Source of the DNA: Marinibacterium sp050389775
GTDB lineage: Bacteria > Pseudomonadota > Alphaproteobacteria > Rhodobacterales > Rhodobacteraceae
NCBI RefSeq assembly: GCF_050389775.1
Contig: NZ_CP177144.1
Coordinates: forward strand, 2,914,001 to 2,978,000
Direction of reading: 5' to 3'
DNA length: 64,000 nt
The translations under genes were made by a program, and so were the position numbers. Shown in pieces: positions 51,738 through 60,058 of this stretch; the stretch's first letter is position 1; every line of letters begins with the position of its first letter. Under the pieces are notes generated by a model, which searched no databases, had not been told where the DNA came from, and saw nothing but the letters and a program-made list of their open reading frames with translations.

Positions 51738-52877
51738 TCAGCCCTTCCAGATCCAGCCACCGCCAAAGATGCGGCTGCCCCCGGTTTCGTAGAACACGCA
51801 GGCCTGGCCCGGGCTGACGCCATCCTCGGGCGACAGCAGCTCGACCTCGGCCGTGGTGTCGGTCAGCGGGCGCAGGATGGCTTCGCGCGGGGGGCGGGTC
51901 GAGCGGACCTTGACCGACACATGCCATTCCTCGCGCGAGGTGAAGGGCGCGTTGCCCAGCCAGTTGATCTCGCGCACGGGGACGACGCGGGTGGCCAGCA
52001 GGTCGCGCGGGCCGACAACGACCTGGCGCGCGTCGACATCCAGCCGGACCACGTAAAGCGGTTCGGTCAGCCCGCCGATGCCCAGGCCGCGGCGCTGGCC
52101 GATGGTGTAATGGATGACCCCGGTGTGCTGGCCCAGCACCCGGCCGTCGACATGCACGATCTGGCCCGGTTCCGCCGCGCCGGGGCGCAGTTTCTCGATG
52201 ACCGAGGCATAATCGCCGTTGGGCACGAAACAGATGTCCTGGCTGTCGGGCTTGTCGGCCACGCTCAGCCCGTATTCGGCGGCCATCGTGCGGGTGGCAT
52301 CCTTGGACGGCAGGTGGCCCAGGGGGAATCGCAGAAAGTCGAGCTGTTCCGGCGTGGTCGAGAACAGAAAGTAGGATTGGTCGCGGGTGGCATCTTCGGC
52401 GCAATGCAGTTCGGGGCCGTCGGGGCCCATCTTGCGCTGGATGTAATGGCCGGTGGCCATGCAATCGGCATCGAGGTCGCGCGCGGTTTCCAGCAGGTCC
52501 TTGAACTTGACCCGTTCATTGCAGCGGATGCACGGCACGGGGGTGGCCCCGGCCAGGTAGCTGTCGGCGAATTCGTCGATCACCGCATCCTTGAAGATGT
52601 TTTCATAATCAAGGACATAGTGGGGAAAGCCGCGCTCTTCGGCGACCCGCCGGGCATCATGGATGTCGATGCCCGCACAGCAGGCGCCCTTCTTGGCCAG
52701 GGCCGCGCCATGGTCGTAAAGCTGCAGCGTCACGCCCACCACGTCATAGCCCTGGTCGGCCAGGTAGGCCGCCACGACCGAGCTGTCCACGCCGCCGGAC
52801 ATGGCCACGACCACGCGGGTGTCGGCGGGGGCCTTGGCAAAGCCCAATGAATTCGTCTGAGGCGTGTCGAGAGCCAT
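51738..52877 (-). CDS. mnmA: tRNA-specific 2-thiouridylase MnmA
   Basis: 379 residues from ATG 52877. PP-loop VVVAMSGGVDSSVVAAYL near residue 23, the GACCAGIDIHDARRVAEE block near 65, and catalytic cysteines in TPVPCIRCNERVKF (C near 112) and SQDICFVPNGDYASVI (C near 210). Thiolates U34 of tRNA for Lys, Glu and Gln. Divergent from sciP with a 130-bp AT-richer gap. Confidence 0.95.
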   Translation of the reverse strand: MALDTPQTNSLGFAKAPADTRVVVAMSGGVDSSVVAAYLADQGYDVVGVTLQLYDHGAALAKKGACCAGIDIHDARRVAEERGFPHYVLDYENIFKDAVIDEFADSYLAGATPVPCIRCNERVKFKDLLETARDLDADCMATGHYIQRKMGPDGPELHCAEDATRDQSYFLFSTTPEQLDFLRFPLGHLPSKDATRTMAAEYGLSVADKPDSQDICFVPNGDYASVIEKLRPGAAEPGQIVHVDGRVLGQHTGVIHYTIGQRRGLGIGGLTEPLYVVRLDVDARQVVVGPRDLLATRVVPVREINWLGNAPFTSREEWHVSVKVRSTRPPREAILRPLTDTTAEVELLSPEDGVSPGQACVFYETGGSRIFGGGWIWKG

Positions 52878-53007
52878 GGATGCCGTCCTGTGAGGGGGGT
52901 GAATGCGGTGAATATAGGAAAATCCGACACACTCGCAAGGCACGCCTTCACGGCACGTTAAGTCCGTTCACGGAAAGTCCCTGCATGGACACGCGAAGGT
53001 AAAGACC

Positions 53008-53286
53008 ATGTTTCTCAAGAAAGTCGACGGCCCCCGGGCCGTGACCTTGCCGGATGGCACGATCATGACACGGGCGGATCTTCCGCCGGAGAACACCACG
53101 CGTTGGGTGGCGTCGCGCAAGGCGGCGGTTGTCCGGGGGGTCCTCTACGGACTGATTTCGCAAAAGGACGCATTGGACAGATATGCATTGTCGGAAGAGG
53201 AATTCCTCTCCTGGGTCAGTGCGGTCGCAAACCACGGGGAAGAGGCGCTGAAAGCCACGGCCCTGAAAAAGTATAGACAACCTTAA
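53008..53286 (+). CDS. sciP: CtrA inhibitor SciP (DUF1153 family)
   Basis: 92 residues, about the size of Caulobacter SciP. The basic N-terminal half (FLKKVDGPRAVTLPDGTIMT) precedes a Trp-repressor-like helix-turn-helix (about 30-85: TRWVASRKAAVVRGVLYGLI, then SQKDALDRYALSEEEFLSW). In Caulobacter this protein binds DNA and CtrA to hold down CtrA-dependent promoters outside S phase. Position next to ctrA supports the identification. Flanked by AT-rich promoter sequence on both sides. Confidence 0.9.
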   Translation: MFLKKVDGPRAVTLPDGTIMTRADLPPENTTRWVASRKAAVVRGVLYGLISQKDALDRYALSEEEFLSWVSAVANHGEEALKATALKKYRQP

Positions 53287-53303
53287 GTTGTTTTGCGACA
53301 ATG

Positions 53304-53330
53304 TTGACAATGGTAACGTGCGATTAACCT
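53304..53330 (+). promoter_or_regulatory. Predicted ctrA promoter
   Basis: TTGACA (53304-53309) and TAACCT (53325-53330, 15-bp spacer) form a plausible sigma-70-like promoter. TTAA (53324-53327) with TGGT seven bases on (53335-53338) is at best half a CtrA site overlapping the -10. The 94-bp sciP-ctrA gap is AT-rich, with GACAATG directly repeated. Confidence 0.4.
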
Positions 53331-53382
53331 TTATTGGTCAGTCTTCCATGCGACAGAAACAGAACCCTTGCGGAGACCCATG

Positions 53383-54099
53383 ATGCGTGTGCTCTTGGTT
53401 GAAGACGATCCAACAACTTCGAAAAGCATCGAGCTGATGCTGACCCATGCCAACCTGAACGTCTATGCGACGGACCTGGGGGAGGAAGGGATCGACCTGG
53501 CCAAGCTTTACGATTACGACCTGATCCTGCTGGATTTGAACCTGCCCGACATGAACGGCCACGAGGTGTTGCGCCAGCTGCGCATGTCGCGGATCGACAC
53601 GCCGATCCTGATCCTGTCGGGCGAGGACGATACCGAGAACAAGATCAAGGGTTTCGGCTTTGGCGCCGACGATTACCTGACCAAGCCGTTCCACCGCGAG
53701 GAACTGGTCGCGCGCATCCATGCGATCATCCGGCGGTCGAAGGGTCATTCGCAATCTGTCATCCGCACCGGCAAGATTTCTGTCAATCTCGATGCCAAGA
53801 CGGTCGAGGCCGATGGCCAGCCGGTTCACCTGACCGGCAAGGAATACCAGATGTTGGAATTGCTGAGCCTGCGCAAGGGCACGACCCTGACGAAAGAGAT
53901 GTTCCTCAATCATCTGTACGGCGGAATGGACGAGCCGGAATTGAAGATCATCGATGTCTTCATCTGCAAATTGCGCAAGAAGCTCAGCCGCGCGACGGAA
54001 GGCGAGAACTATATCGAGACAGTCTGGGGCCGCGGCTACGTGCTGCGCGACCCGCAGGAGGACCCGCTGAACGGTCCGCAGATCGCCATCGGCGCCTGA
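53383..54099 (+). CDS. ctrA: Cell-cycle response regulator CtrA
   Basis: 238 residues from ATG 53383 (ATG 53380 is directly before it; GGAG spacing favours 53383). Receiver domain about 1-118 with acidic pocket EDD (7-9), phospho-acceptor Asp51 in LILLDLNLPDMNG and Lys in YLTKPFHREEL. An OmpR-type winged helix follows (about 130-225: GKEYQMLELLSLRKGT and IIDVFICKLRKKL). In Caulobacter it controls replication and cell-cycle genes; in rhodobacterales mostly motility, gene transfer agents and related traits. Confidence 0.95.
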   Translation: MRVLLVEDDPTTSKSIELMLTHANLNVYATDLGEEGIDLAKLYDYDLILLDLNLPDMNGHEVLRQLRMSRIDTPILILSGEDDTENKIKGFGFGADDYLTKPFHREELVARIHAIIRRSKGHSQSVIRTGKISVNLDAKTVEADGQPVHLTGKEYQMLELLSLRKGTTLTKEMFLNHLYGGMDEPELKIIDVFICKLRKKLSRATEGENYIETVWGRGYVLRDPQEDPLNGPQIAIGA

Positions 54100-54219
54100 C
54101 GCCAGCTGCCCGGCGGCAGCAATCGGCCGCACAAGCCGTCACGTGAGGCCGCCGGACATCTGGACCCCGGAAGGAGGGCGCACTAAACCTTGTGCCGATC
54201 CTAGACCGGGGGCGCTGGT

Positions 54220-56472
54220 ATGAACGATGGGGTAACGGTCGACACGCTGACCGAAGCTGAGGCAAGGGCCGAACTGGCGCGGCTGGCCGCGATATTGAAC
54301 CGGGCCAACACGGCCTATCACCAGGACGACGCGCCCGAGATCGCGGATGCGGAATATGATGCGCTGAAGATCCGCAATGCGGACATCGAGGCGCGGTTTC
54401 CCGGGCTGAAGCGCGATGACAGCCCGTCCGACCAGGTCGGCGCAGCGCCGGCCGAAGGCTTTGCCAAGATCGCGCACAGCGTTCGGATGATGTCGCTGGC
54501 CAATGCCTTTGCCGATGACGACATTGCCGATTTCGACACGTCGATCCGCAAGTATCTGGGCCTCGGGGCGGAGGCGCCGCTGGCCTATACGGCCGAGCCC
54601 AAGATCGACGGGCTGTCGCTGTCACTGCGCTATGAACGGGGCAAACTGGTCCAGGCCGCGACACGGGGTGACGGCGAGGTTGGCGAGAACGTCACCGCAA
54701 ATGCCCGCACCATCGACGATATTCCCGTCGCGCTGACCGACGCGCCCGAGGTGCTCGAAGTGCGCGGCGAGGTCTACATGTCGCACGAGGATTTCGCGGC
54801 GCTGAACGCCCGCCAGGCCGAGGCCGGGCAAAAGACCTTTGCCAACCCGCGCAATGCAGCCGCCGGTTCGTTGCGCCAGCTGGATGCGGCGATCACCCGG
54901 GCCCGACCGCTGCGGTTCTTTGCCTATGCCTGGGGGGAGCTGTCCGCGCCGCTGGCAGATACGCAATCCGGTGCCATCGACCGCCTGCAAGCCCTTGGGT
55001 TTTCGACCAATCCCCTGACGCGTCGCTGTGACGGGCCGGCCGAGATGCTGGCCCATTACCGGGCGATCGAGGAACAGCGTGCCACGCTTGGCTATGATAT
55101 CGACGGCGTGGTCTACAAGGTCGATGACTTGGCCTTGCAATCCCGGCTCGGGTTCCGCTCCACCACGCCCCGCTGGGCGATTGCCCACAAGTTCCCGGCC
55201 GAGCTGGCCTGGACCTGGCTCGAAGCCATCGACATCCAGGTCGGCCGGACCGGTGCGCTGAGCCCGGTGGCCCGGCTGACGCCGGTGACCGTCGGCGGGG
55301 TGGTCGTGTCCAACGCCACGCTGCACAACGAAGACTACATTGCCGGCCGCGACGCGTCGGGCAACGAGATCCGCGGTGGCAAGGATATCCGCGCCGGCGA
55401 CTGGGTGCAGGTCTATCGCGCGGGGGATGTCATTCCGAAGGTCGCCGATGTCGACCTGTCGCGCCGCCTGGCCGAGGCGGTGCCTTACGTCTTCCCCGAA
55501 TGTTGCCCGATCTGCGGCAGCCCGGCGGTCCGCGAGGAAGGTGATGCCATCCGCCGTTGCACCGGGGGGCTGATATGTGCCGCTCAAGCCGTTGAAAAAC
55601 TGAAGCATTTCGTGTCGCGCCAGGCGTTTGACATCGAAGGCCTTGGCGCCAGGCAGGTCGAGGCCTTTTACGGCGACGACCAATTGCCAGTGAAGGAACC
55701 GGCTGACATCTTCACCCTGCAGAGCCGCGACAAGGCCAACCTGACCAAGCTGGCCAACCGCGATGGCTGGGGTGAGACAAGTGCGAAGAACCTGTTTCAG
55801 GCTATTGAAGAAAAAAGGGAAATTCCCCTCGCGCGGTTGATCTTCGGCCTTGGTATCCGTCATGTCGGCGAAGTGGCGGCTCAGGACCTGGCCCGGCATT
55901 TCCTGACGTGGGAGTCCATGGCCCAGGCGCTGGATATTGCGCGGCCGGCGGCGCTGGCCCATCGCGCGGCCGACAAGGCCGCCGAGGCCGAGCGCGCCAC
56001 GGCCGCCGCCGAAGGGCGCCGCGCCAAGCTGGCGGAGGCCCGGTCGCGCGCCGAGGCCGACTGTGATGTTCCGACCGAGGCGACCGAGGTCTGGGCCGAC
56101 CTGATCGGCGCCGACGGCATCGGCCCGACCATGGCCCTGTCGCTGTCCGACGCCTTTGCCAACCCCGACGAACGCGCCGCGATGGATCGCCTGCTGGACC
56201 ACCTCACGCCCATCGCGCCCGAGACCCGCGACGCCGGCAGCCCGGTCGCGGGCAAGACGGTTGTCTTCACCGGCACCCTGGAAAAGATGACCCGCGCCGA
56301 GGCCAAGGCCCGCGCCGAGGCGCTTGGCGCCAAGGTCACCGGATCGGTCAGCGCCAAGACCGACATCCTGGTCGCGGGCCCGGGCGCCGGTTCAAAGGCC
56401 AAGAAAGCGGCCGACCTGGGCATTCAGACGCTGGACGAAGACGGCTGGCTGGCCCTGATCGGCGCGTCATGA
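54220..56472 (+). CDS. ligA: NAD-dependent DNA ligase LigA
   Basis: 750 residues, longer than the usual 670-700. Domain Ia (YHQDDAPEIADAEYDALK near 34), nucleotidyltransferase with the adenylated Lys in YTAEPKIDGLSLSLRY near 127, OB fold (QVGRTGALSPVARLTPV near 340), the zinc finger CCPICGS-to-RRCTGG-CAA near 430, helix-hairpin-helix motifs and a C-terminal BRCT domain (about 665-750). An extra helical, Ala/Glu/Arg-rich insertion lies at about 578-615 between HhH and BRCT and explains the length. A hairpin (GCTGCC 54105-54110 with GGCAGC 54115-54120) lies between ctrA and this gene. Confidence 0.95.
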   Translation: MNDGVTVDTLTEAEARAELARLAAILNRANTAYHQDDAPEIADAEYDALKIRNADIEARFPGLKRDDSPSDQVGAAPAEGFAKIAHSVRMMSLANAFADDDIADFDTSIRKYLGLGAEAPLAYTAEPKIDGLSLSLRYERGKLVQAATRGDGEVGENVTANARTIDDIPVALTDAPEVLEVRGEVYMSHEDFAALNARQAEAGQKTFANPRNAAAGSLRQLDAAITRARPLRFFAYAWGELSAPLADTQSGAIDRLQALGFSTNPLTRRCDGPAEMLAHYRAIEEQRATLGYDIDGVVYKVDDLALQSRLGFRSTTPRWAIAHKFPAELAWTWLEAIDIQVGRTGALSPVARLTPVTVGGVVVSNATLHNEDYIAGRDASGNEIRGGKDIRAGDWVQVYRAGDVIPKVADVDLSRRLAEAVPYVFPECCPICGSPAVREEGDAIRRCTGGLICAAQAVEKLKHFVSRQAFDIEGLGARQVEAFYGDDQLPVKEPADIFTLQSRDKANLTKLANRDGWGETSAKNLFQAIEEKREIPLARLIFGLGIRHVGEVAAQDLARHFLTWESMAQALDIARPAALAHRAADKAAEAERATAAAEGRRAKLAEARSRAEADCDVPTEATEVWADLIGADGIGPTMALSLSDAFANPDERAAMDRLLDHLTPIAPETRDAGSPVAGKTVVFTGTLEKMTRAEAKARAEALGAKVTGSVSAKTDILVAGPGAGSKAKKAADLGIQTLDEDGWLALIGAS

Positions 56473-58559
56473 CCGGCCGGCCAGAGCCGCTCTTCCCGCT
56501 GTTCGCCGAGCTGGAAACGCTGGACGGGGTCGGGCCGAAAATCGCCAAGCACCTCGGCCAGATGCGGATCGAACGGCCGCGTGATCTGTTGTTTACCTTG
56601 CCATACAACCTGGTCGACCGGCGCCGGCGCGCGTCGATCAAGGATGCCGAACTGCCCATGGTGCTGACGGTGCAGGTCACCGTCGGCGCGCATCGGCCCT
56701 CGCGCAGCCGCGGCGGGGCCTATCGCATCCATGTCAGCGATGCCGAAACGGAATTCCAGCTGGTGTTCTTTCATGCCCGCGCCGAATATCTCAAGCGCAT
56801 CCTGCCCGAAGGCGCGGTGCGCCTGGTGTCGGGCAAGGTCGAACTGTTCGACGGCATGGCGCAGATGGTGCATCCCGATCATGCCGTCGCGCTCGATGAG
56901 GCCAGCGACATCCCCGAGACAGAGCCGGTCTATCCGTTGACGGCCGGCGTCACGCAAAAGGTGATGTTTCGGGCGACCCGTTCCGTGCTGGCCCGGGTGC
57001 CGAGCCTGCCGGAATGGATCGATGCGGGCCAGAAATCCACGGCTGGCTGGCCCGATTGGGAGGTCGCGGCCCGCACATCCCATGCGCCGGAACACCCGGC
57101 CGACCTGGCGTTGGAAGCCCCGGCGCGCCAGCGGCTGGCCTATGACGAGTTGATGGCGCATCAATTGACCCTTGCCCTGGCGCGGCAGCGCGATCGCCGG
57201 CGCAAGGGATTGATTACCCAAGGAAACGGCGCACTTCAGGCGCGTGTTCTGGCCGCTTTGCCCTACAGCCCGACAAGTGCCCAGGCGCGCGCGGTCGAGG
57301 AAATCGCCGCCGACATGGCCCGCCCGCAGCGGATGAACCGGTTGCTGCAGGGGGACGTGGGTGCGGGCAAGACGCTGGTGGCCTTCATGGCGCTGCTGGT
57401 CGCGGTCGAGGCCGGCGGCCAGGGTGTGTTGATGGCGCCGACGGAAATCCTTGCGCGCCAACATCTTGAAGGGTTGCAGCCCCTGGCCGAAAGCGCCGGT
57501 GTCCGGCTGGAGATCCTGACCGGCCGCGACAAGGGCGCAGATCGGCGCGCCAAGCTCGACGCGCTGGCCTCGGGCGAGATTGCCATTCTTGTGGGCACCC
57601 ATGCGGTGTTCCAGGCCGATGTGGCCTTTGCCGATTTGCGGCTGGCCATCGTCGACGAACAGCACCGGTTCGGCGTGCGCCAGCGGCTGGAACTGTCCAA
57701 AAAAGGACAGGCGGCGGATGTTCTGGTGATGACCGCCACCCCGATCCCGCGCTCGCTGGCCCTGGCCCAATATGGCGACATGGAGGTCAGCCTGCTGGAC
57801 GAAAAACCGCCGGGGCGCAAACCGGTGCGCACGGCGGTCATCGGCGACAGTCGGATGGAAGAGGTCATCGACCATCTGCGCCGGGCCATCGCGGAAGGCC
57901 GGCAATGTTATTGGGTCTGCCCGCTGGTCGAGGAAAGCGAGGTCATGGACCTCACCGCCGCCGAGGAACGGTTCAAGCTGCTGCGCGCGGCGCTTGGCGA
58001 AGGCGTCGTCGGGCTGGTTCACGGTCAGATGCCTCCGGCGGACAAGGACGCCGCCATGGCCGATTTCCAGGCCGGGCAGACGCAGGTTCTGGTTGCGACC
58101 ACGGTGATCGAGGTCGGGGTGAACGTGCCCAACGCCACGATCATGGTCATCGAGCGGGCCGAGACATTCGGCCTGGCGCAATTGCACCAGCTGCGCGGCC
58201 GCGTGGGCCGGGGCGAGGCGGCTTCGACCTGCCTGCTGATGTACCGCGCTCCATTGAACGAGGCCGGGCGCAAGCGGCTCGAAGTCCTGCGCGAATCCGA
58301 GGACGGGTTTCGCATTGCCGAGACCGATCTGCAGATGCGCGGCGCCGGTGACCTGATCGGGACCGCGCAATCGGGCCTGCCGGTCTTTCAGGTGGCTGAT
58401 ATCGAACGGCAGGCCGGGCTGATGGCCGTGGCCCAATCCGATGCGCGCAAGCTGTTGGCCGAAGATCCGACGCTGGAAACACCCCGGGGCAAGGCCGCGC
58501 GGCTGTTGCTTTGGCTGATGCGGCAGGACGAGGCCATCCGCCTGATCACCGTCGGGTGA
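56469..58559 (+). CDS. recG: ATP-dependent DNA helicase RecG
   Basis: 696 residues; ATG 56469 overlaps the ligA stop by four bases (ATGA). The N-terminal wedge/OB domain (about 1-270) opens with GVGPKIAKHLGQM, then the helicase motor: Walker A LLQGDVGAGKTLVAFMAL near 294, DEQHRFGV (motif II) near 397, TATPIPRS (III) near 421, TTVIEVGVNVPNA near 545 and QLRGRVGRGEAAS near 573. It reverses stalled replication forks. Followed by 250 bp holding the GTTC array. Confidence 0.95.
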   Translation: MTGRPEPLFPLFAELETLDGVGPKIAKHLGQMRIERPRDLLFTLPYNLVDRRRRASIKDAELPMVLTVQVTVGAHRPSRSRGGAYRIHVSDAETEFQLVFFHARAEYLKRILPEGAVRLVSGKVELFDGMAQMVHPDHAVALDEASDIPETEPVYPLTAGVTQKVMFRATRSVLARVPSLPEWIDAGQKSTAGWPDWEVAARTSHAPEHPADLALEAPARQRLAYDELMAHQLTLALARQRDRRRKGLITQGNGALQARVLAALPYSPTSAQARAVEEIAADMARPQRMNRLLQGDVGAGKTLVAFMALLVAVEAGGQGVLMAPTEILARQHLEGLQPLAESAGVRLEILTGRDKGADRRAKLDALASGEIAILVGTHAVFQADVAFADLRLAIVDEQHRFGVRQRLELSKKGQAADVLVMTATPIPRSLALAQYGDMEVSLLDEKPPGRKPVRTAVIGDSRMEEVIDHLRRAIAEGRQCYWVCPLVEESEVMDLTAAEERFKLLRAALGEGVVGLVHGQMPPADKDAAMADFQAGQTQVLVATTVIEVGVNVPNATIMVIERAETFGLAQLHQLRGRVGRGEAASTCLLMYRAPLNEAGRKRLEVLRESEDGFRIAETDLQMRGAGDLIGTAQSGLPVFQVADIERQAGLMAVAQSDARKLLAEDPTLETPRGKAARLLLWLMRQDEAIRLITVG

Positions 58560-58601
58560 CCGCGCCCGGGCGACTCGCGCCAATGGGTCGCATGCATACC
58601 C

Positions 58602-58685
58602 CTACGTCACTTTTTCCGCGCCCTGCGGCGGCGGCGTGTTCTCGTTCAACTCATTGATTTCCCTTTCAAGTTCCGCCGAGGACAT
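58602..58685 (-). CDS. Possible 27-residue peptide beside the LexA array
   Basis: An ATG at 58685 on the minus strand opens 28 codons: SSAELEREINELNENT and a Pro-rich end. The first half is an amphipathic helix. It faces away from the small membrane-protein gene across the GTTC array. There is no clear ribosome binding site; it is included only because the array is unusually long and could serve both directions. Confidence 0.25.
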   Translation of the reverse strand: MSSAELEREINELNENTPPPQGAEKVT

Positions 58686-58692
58686 CCCGCAT

Positions 58693-58738
58693 GTTCCAAC
58701 GGTGTTCCTATATGTTCTCCGATGTTCTCATTTAGTTC
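58693..58738. promoter_or_regulatory. Array of five GTTC repeats forming two LexA boxes (GTTC-N7-GTTC)
   Basis: GTTC occurs at 58693, 58704, 58714, 58724 and 58735. The first two and the last two are separated by exactly seven bases, the operator spacing of alphaproteobacterial LexA. The middle gaps are six. The repeats thus fall every 10-11 bp, on one face of the helix. The second box overlaps the predicted -35 region of the small membrane-protein gene (TTTAGT 58731-58736; CAATAT 58754-58759, 17-bp spacer). Confidence 0.72.
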
Positions 58739-58811
58739 TTGCTTTGCGCCACCCAATATGAGAACAAAGGGTCAACAAAACCTTAACCAGCACCTCACAG
58801 GGACCACCGAC

Positions 58812-58934
58812 ATGCTCAAGGATCTCAAGGACACGCTTCTGCGCTCTCATGCCACGCTGGCCCAGGATGTGGCCGGATTGTCGGCCCTGGTGGTAATCCT
58901 GCTTGTCGGTCTGCACCTGCCGCTGATCGCCTGA
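58812..58934 (+). CDS. Small single-span membrane protein, probably LexA-controlled
   Basis: 40 residues from ATG 58812 (AGGGA about ten bases upstream); an in-frame start at 58758 would add 18 polar residues but has no ribosome binding site. A charged amphipathic N-terminus (LKDLKDTLLRSHATL) is followed by a single hydrophobic span (GLSALVVILLVGLHLPLIA). The two LexA boxes lie 75-119 bp upstream, and a strong intrinsic terminator ends the transcript near 59116. By analogy with Caulobacter SidA, a 29-residue SOS-induced division inhibitor, it may act on the divisome; there is no sequence proof. Confidence 0.7.
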   Translation: MLKDLKDTLLRSHATLAQDVAGLSALVVILLVGLHLPLIA

Positions 58935-59080
58935 CCAGAACCGTTTCTGCCTGCGAGCTCGTGCCGGCGCCCATCCGCATCCTGTCCCAAACCGATGCCG
59001 AGGGTGACTTGCCTGTCGACCCTCTCAGGGCGTGCCTCTGTCCCTGACCGGCGCCACCCGCATGAGACCCGCACACTTGA

Positions 59081-59116
59081 CCGCCGCCATCCCGCCCGGA
59101 TGAGCGGCGGTTTTTT
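59081..59116 (+). terminator. Intrinsic terminator of the small membrane-protein transcript
   Basis: CCGCCGC (59081-59087) and GCGGCGG (59104-59110) enclose ATCC/GGAT as a second stem segment and are followed by six T (59111-59116). This is the most textbook-like terminator of the window. It lies 147 bp after the stop of the 40-residue gene, so the transcript has an unusually long 3' untranslated part with no other gene in it. Confidence 0.85.
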
Positions 59117-59149
59117 CATTTCTGATCAATGGGGTAGGGCGCAGATCCG

Positions 59150-59602
59150 TCAGGCGCAATTGGCCTGTTCGGCCTGTTCCATCGCCTCGGCCGTGGCCTC
59201 CAGCGTCAGCAGGATCGAGGCATGGCGGTTCTTGTAATCGCGTGCGGGCAGCAGGACATCCAGCCCGTCAAAGGGCGCCTCGGGCGCGGGGCCTTCGGAT
59301 TTCAGCATGGCCTTGAGCTGGTCACGCGCGGTTTCGATCTGCTCGCGGGTACAGCCGATCGCCGCGTCGCCGACAACCGAGGCGGCGGCCTGGCCCAGGG
59401 CACAGGCCTTCACGTCCTGGGCGAACTCGGCGATCTTGCCGTCCGCGACCCGCAGATCGACCGTCACGGTCGACCCGCACAACGGCGAGCGGCGCTTGAC
59501 GCTGGCATCCGGCGCATCGAGACGCCCCAGGTGCGGGATCTCGGCGGCCAGATCCAGGATCCGCGCGGAATAAAGCTTGATCAGGTCCGTATCGCCAGAC
59601 AT
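59150..59602 (-). CDS. Iron-sulfur cluster scaffold protein (NifU/IscU-like)
   Basis: 150 residues from ATG 59602. The three cluster-ligand regions of the fold are visible: RRSPLCGSTVTVDL (Cys near 42), VKACALGQAAASVVG (Cys near 70) and PARDYKNRHASILL near 120, with the third Cys probably replaced or in DAAIGCTREQI. It builds or stores Fe-S clusters for transfer. It is transcribed alone and divergent from hisI; the C-terminal EQANCA has an extra Cys. Confidence 0.85.
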   Translation of the reverse strand: MSGDTDLIKLYSARILDLAAEIPHLGRLDAPDASVKRRSPLCGSTVTVDLRVADGKIAEFAQDVKACALGQAAASVVGDAAIGCTREQIETARDQLKAMLKSEGPAPEAPFDGLDVLLPARDYKNRHASILLTLEATAEAMEQAEQANCA

Positions 59603-59668
59603 GGCTTCCCCTCTGGTAGCGTTCCCCATAGATAGGGCGCGCCTCCCATGCAACACAAGGGTCTTGCC

Positions 59669-60034
59669 ATGAGCTTCTCCGCCGCCTCGCTGGTCTATAA
59701 CGACGCCGGGCTGATCCCCGCCATTGCCCAGGACGCGACCAGCGGCGAGGTCCTGATGATGGCCTGGATGAACGCCGAAGCCGTCGAAAAGACGTTGCAG
59801 ACCGGGCGGGTGACCTATTGGTCGCGCTCGCGCCAGTCGTTCTGGATCAAGGGCGAAAGTTCGGGCCACGTGCAGGAACTTGTTGATTTCAGGGTGGATT
59901 GTGATCGCGATTGCCTGCTGGTGCTGGTCAACCAGACCGGGCCGGCCTGCCACACGAACCGGCGCAGCTGTTTCTATACCTCCGTGAAGGACGGTGCGGA
60001 AATCGAGCTGATGGCGCCGATGACCGACATCTGA
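59669..60034 (+). CDS. hisI: Phosphoribosyl-AMP cyclohydrolase HisI
   Basis: 121 residues from ATG 59669 (AAGGG seven bases upstream; ATG 59648 is less likely). Conserved blocks: LIPAIAQDATSGEVLMMAWMN, RVTYWSRSRQSFWIKGESSGH and the metal-binding VDCDRDCLLVLVNQTGPACHT with the following SCFY. In most HisI the Asp/Cys motif is DCDxD, as here. Third step of histidine synthesis. Monofunctional, as usual in alphaproteobacteria. Confidence 0.94.
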   Translation: MSFSAASLVYNDAGLIPAIAQDATSGEVLMMAWMNAEAVEKTLQTGRVTYWSRSRQSFWIKGESSGHVQELVDFRVDCDRDCLLVLVNQTGPACHTNRRSCFYTSVKDGAEIELMAPMTDI

Positions 60035-60058
60035 GAACGCTCTGTTAACCGGCGAGGG

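Noticed and set aside
53324..53338. Full CtrA site in the ctrA promoter
   Set aside because: Only the first TTAA half matches; the second half is TGGT, too poor to call.
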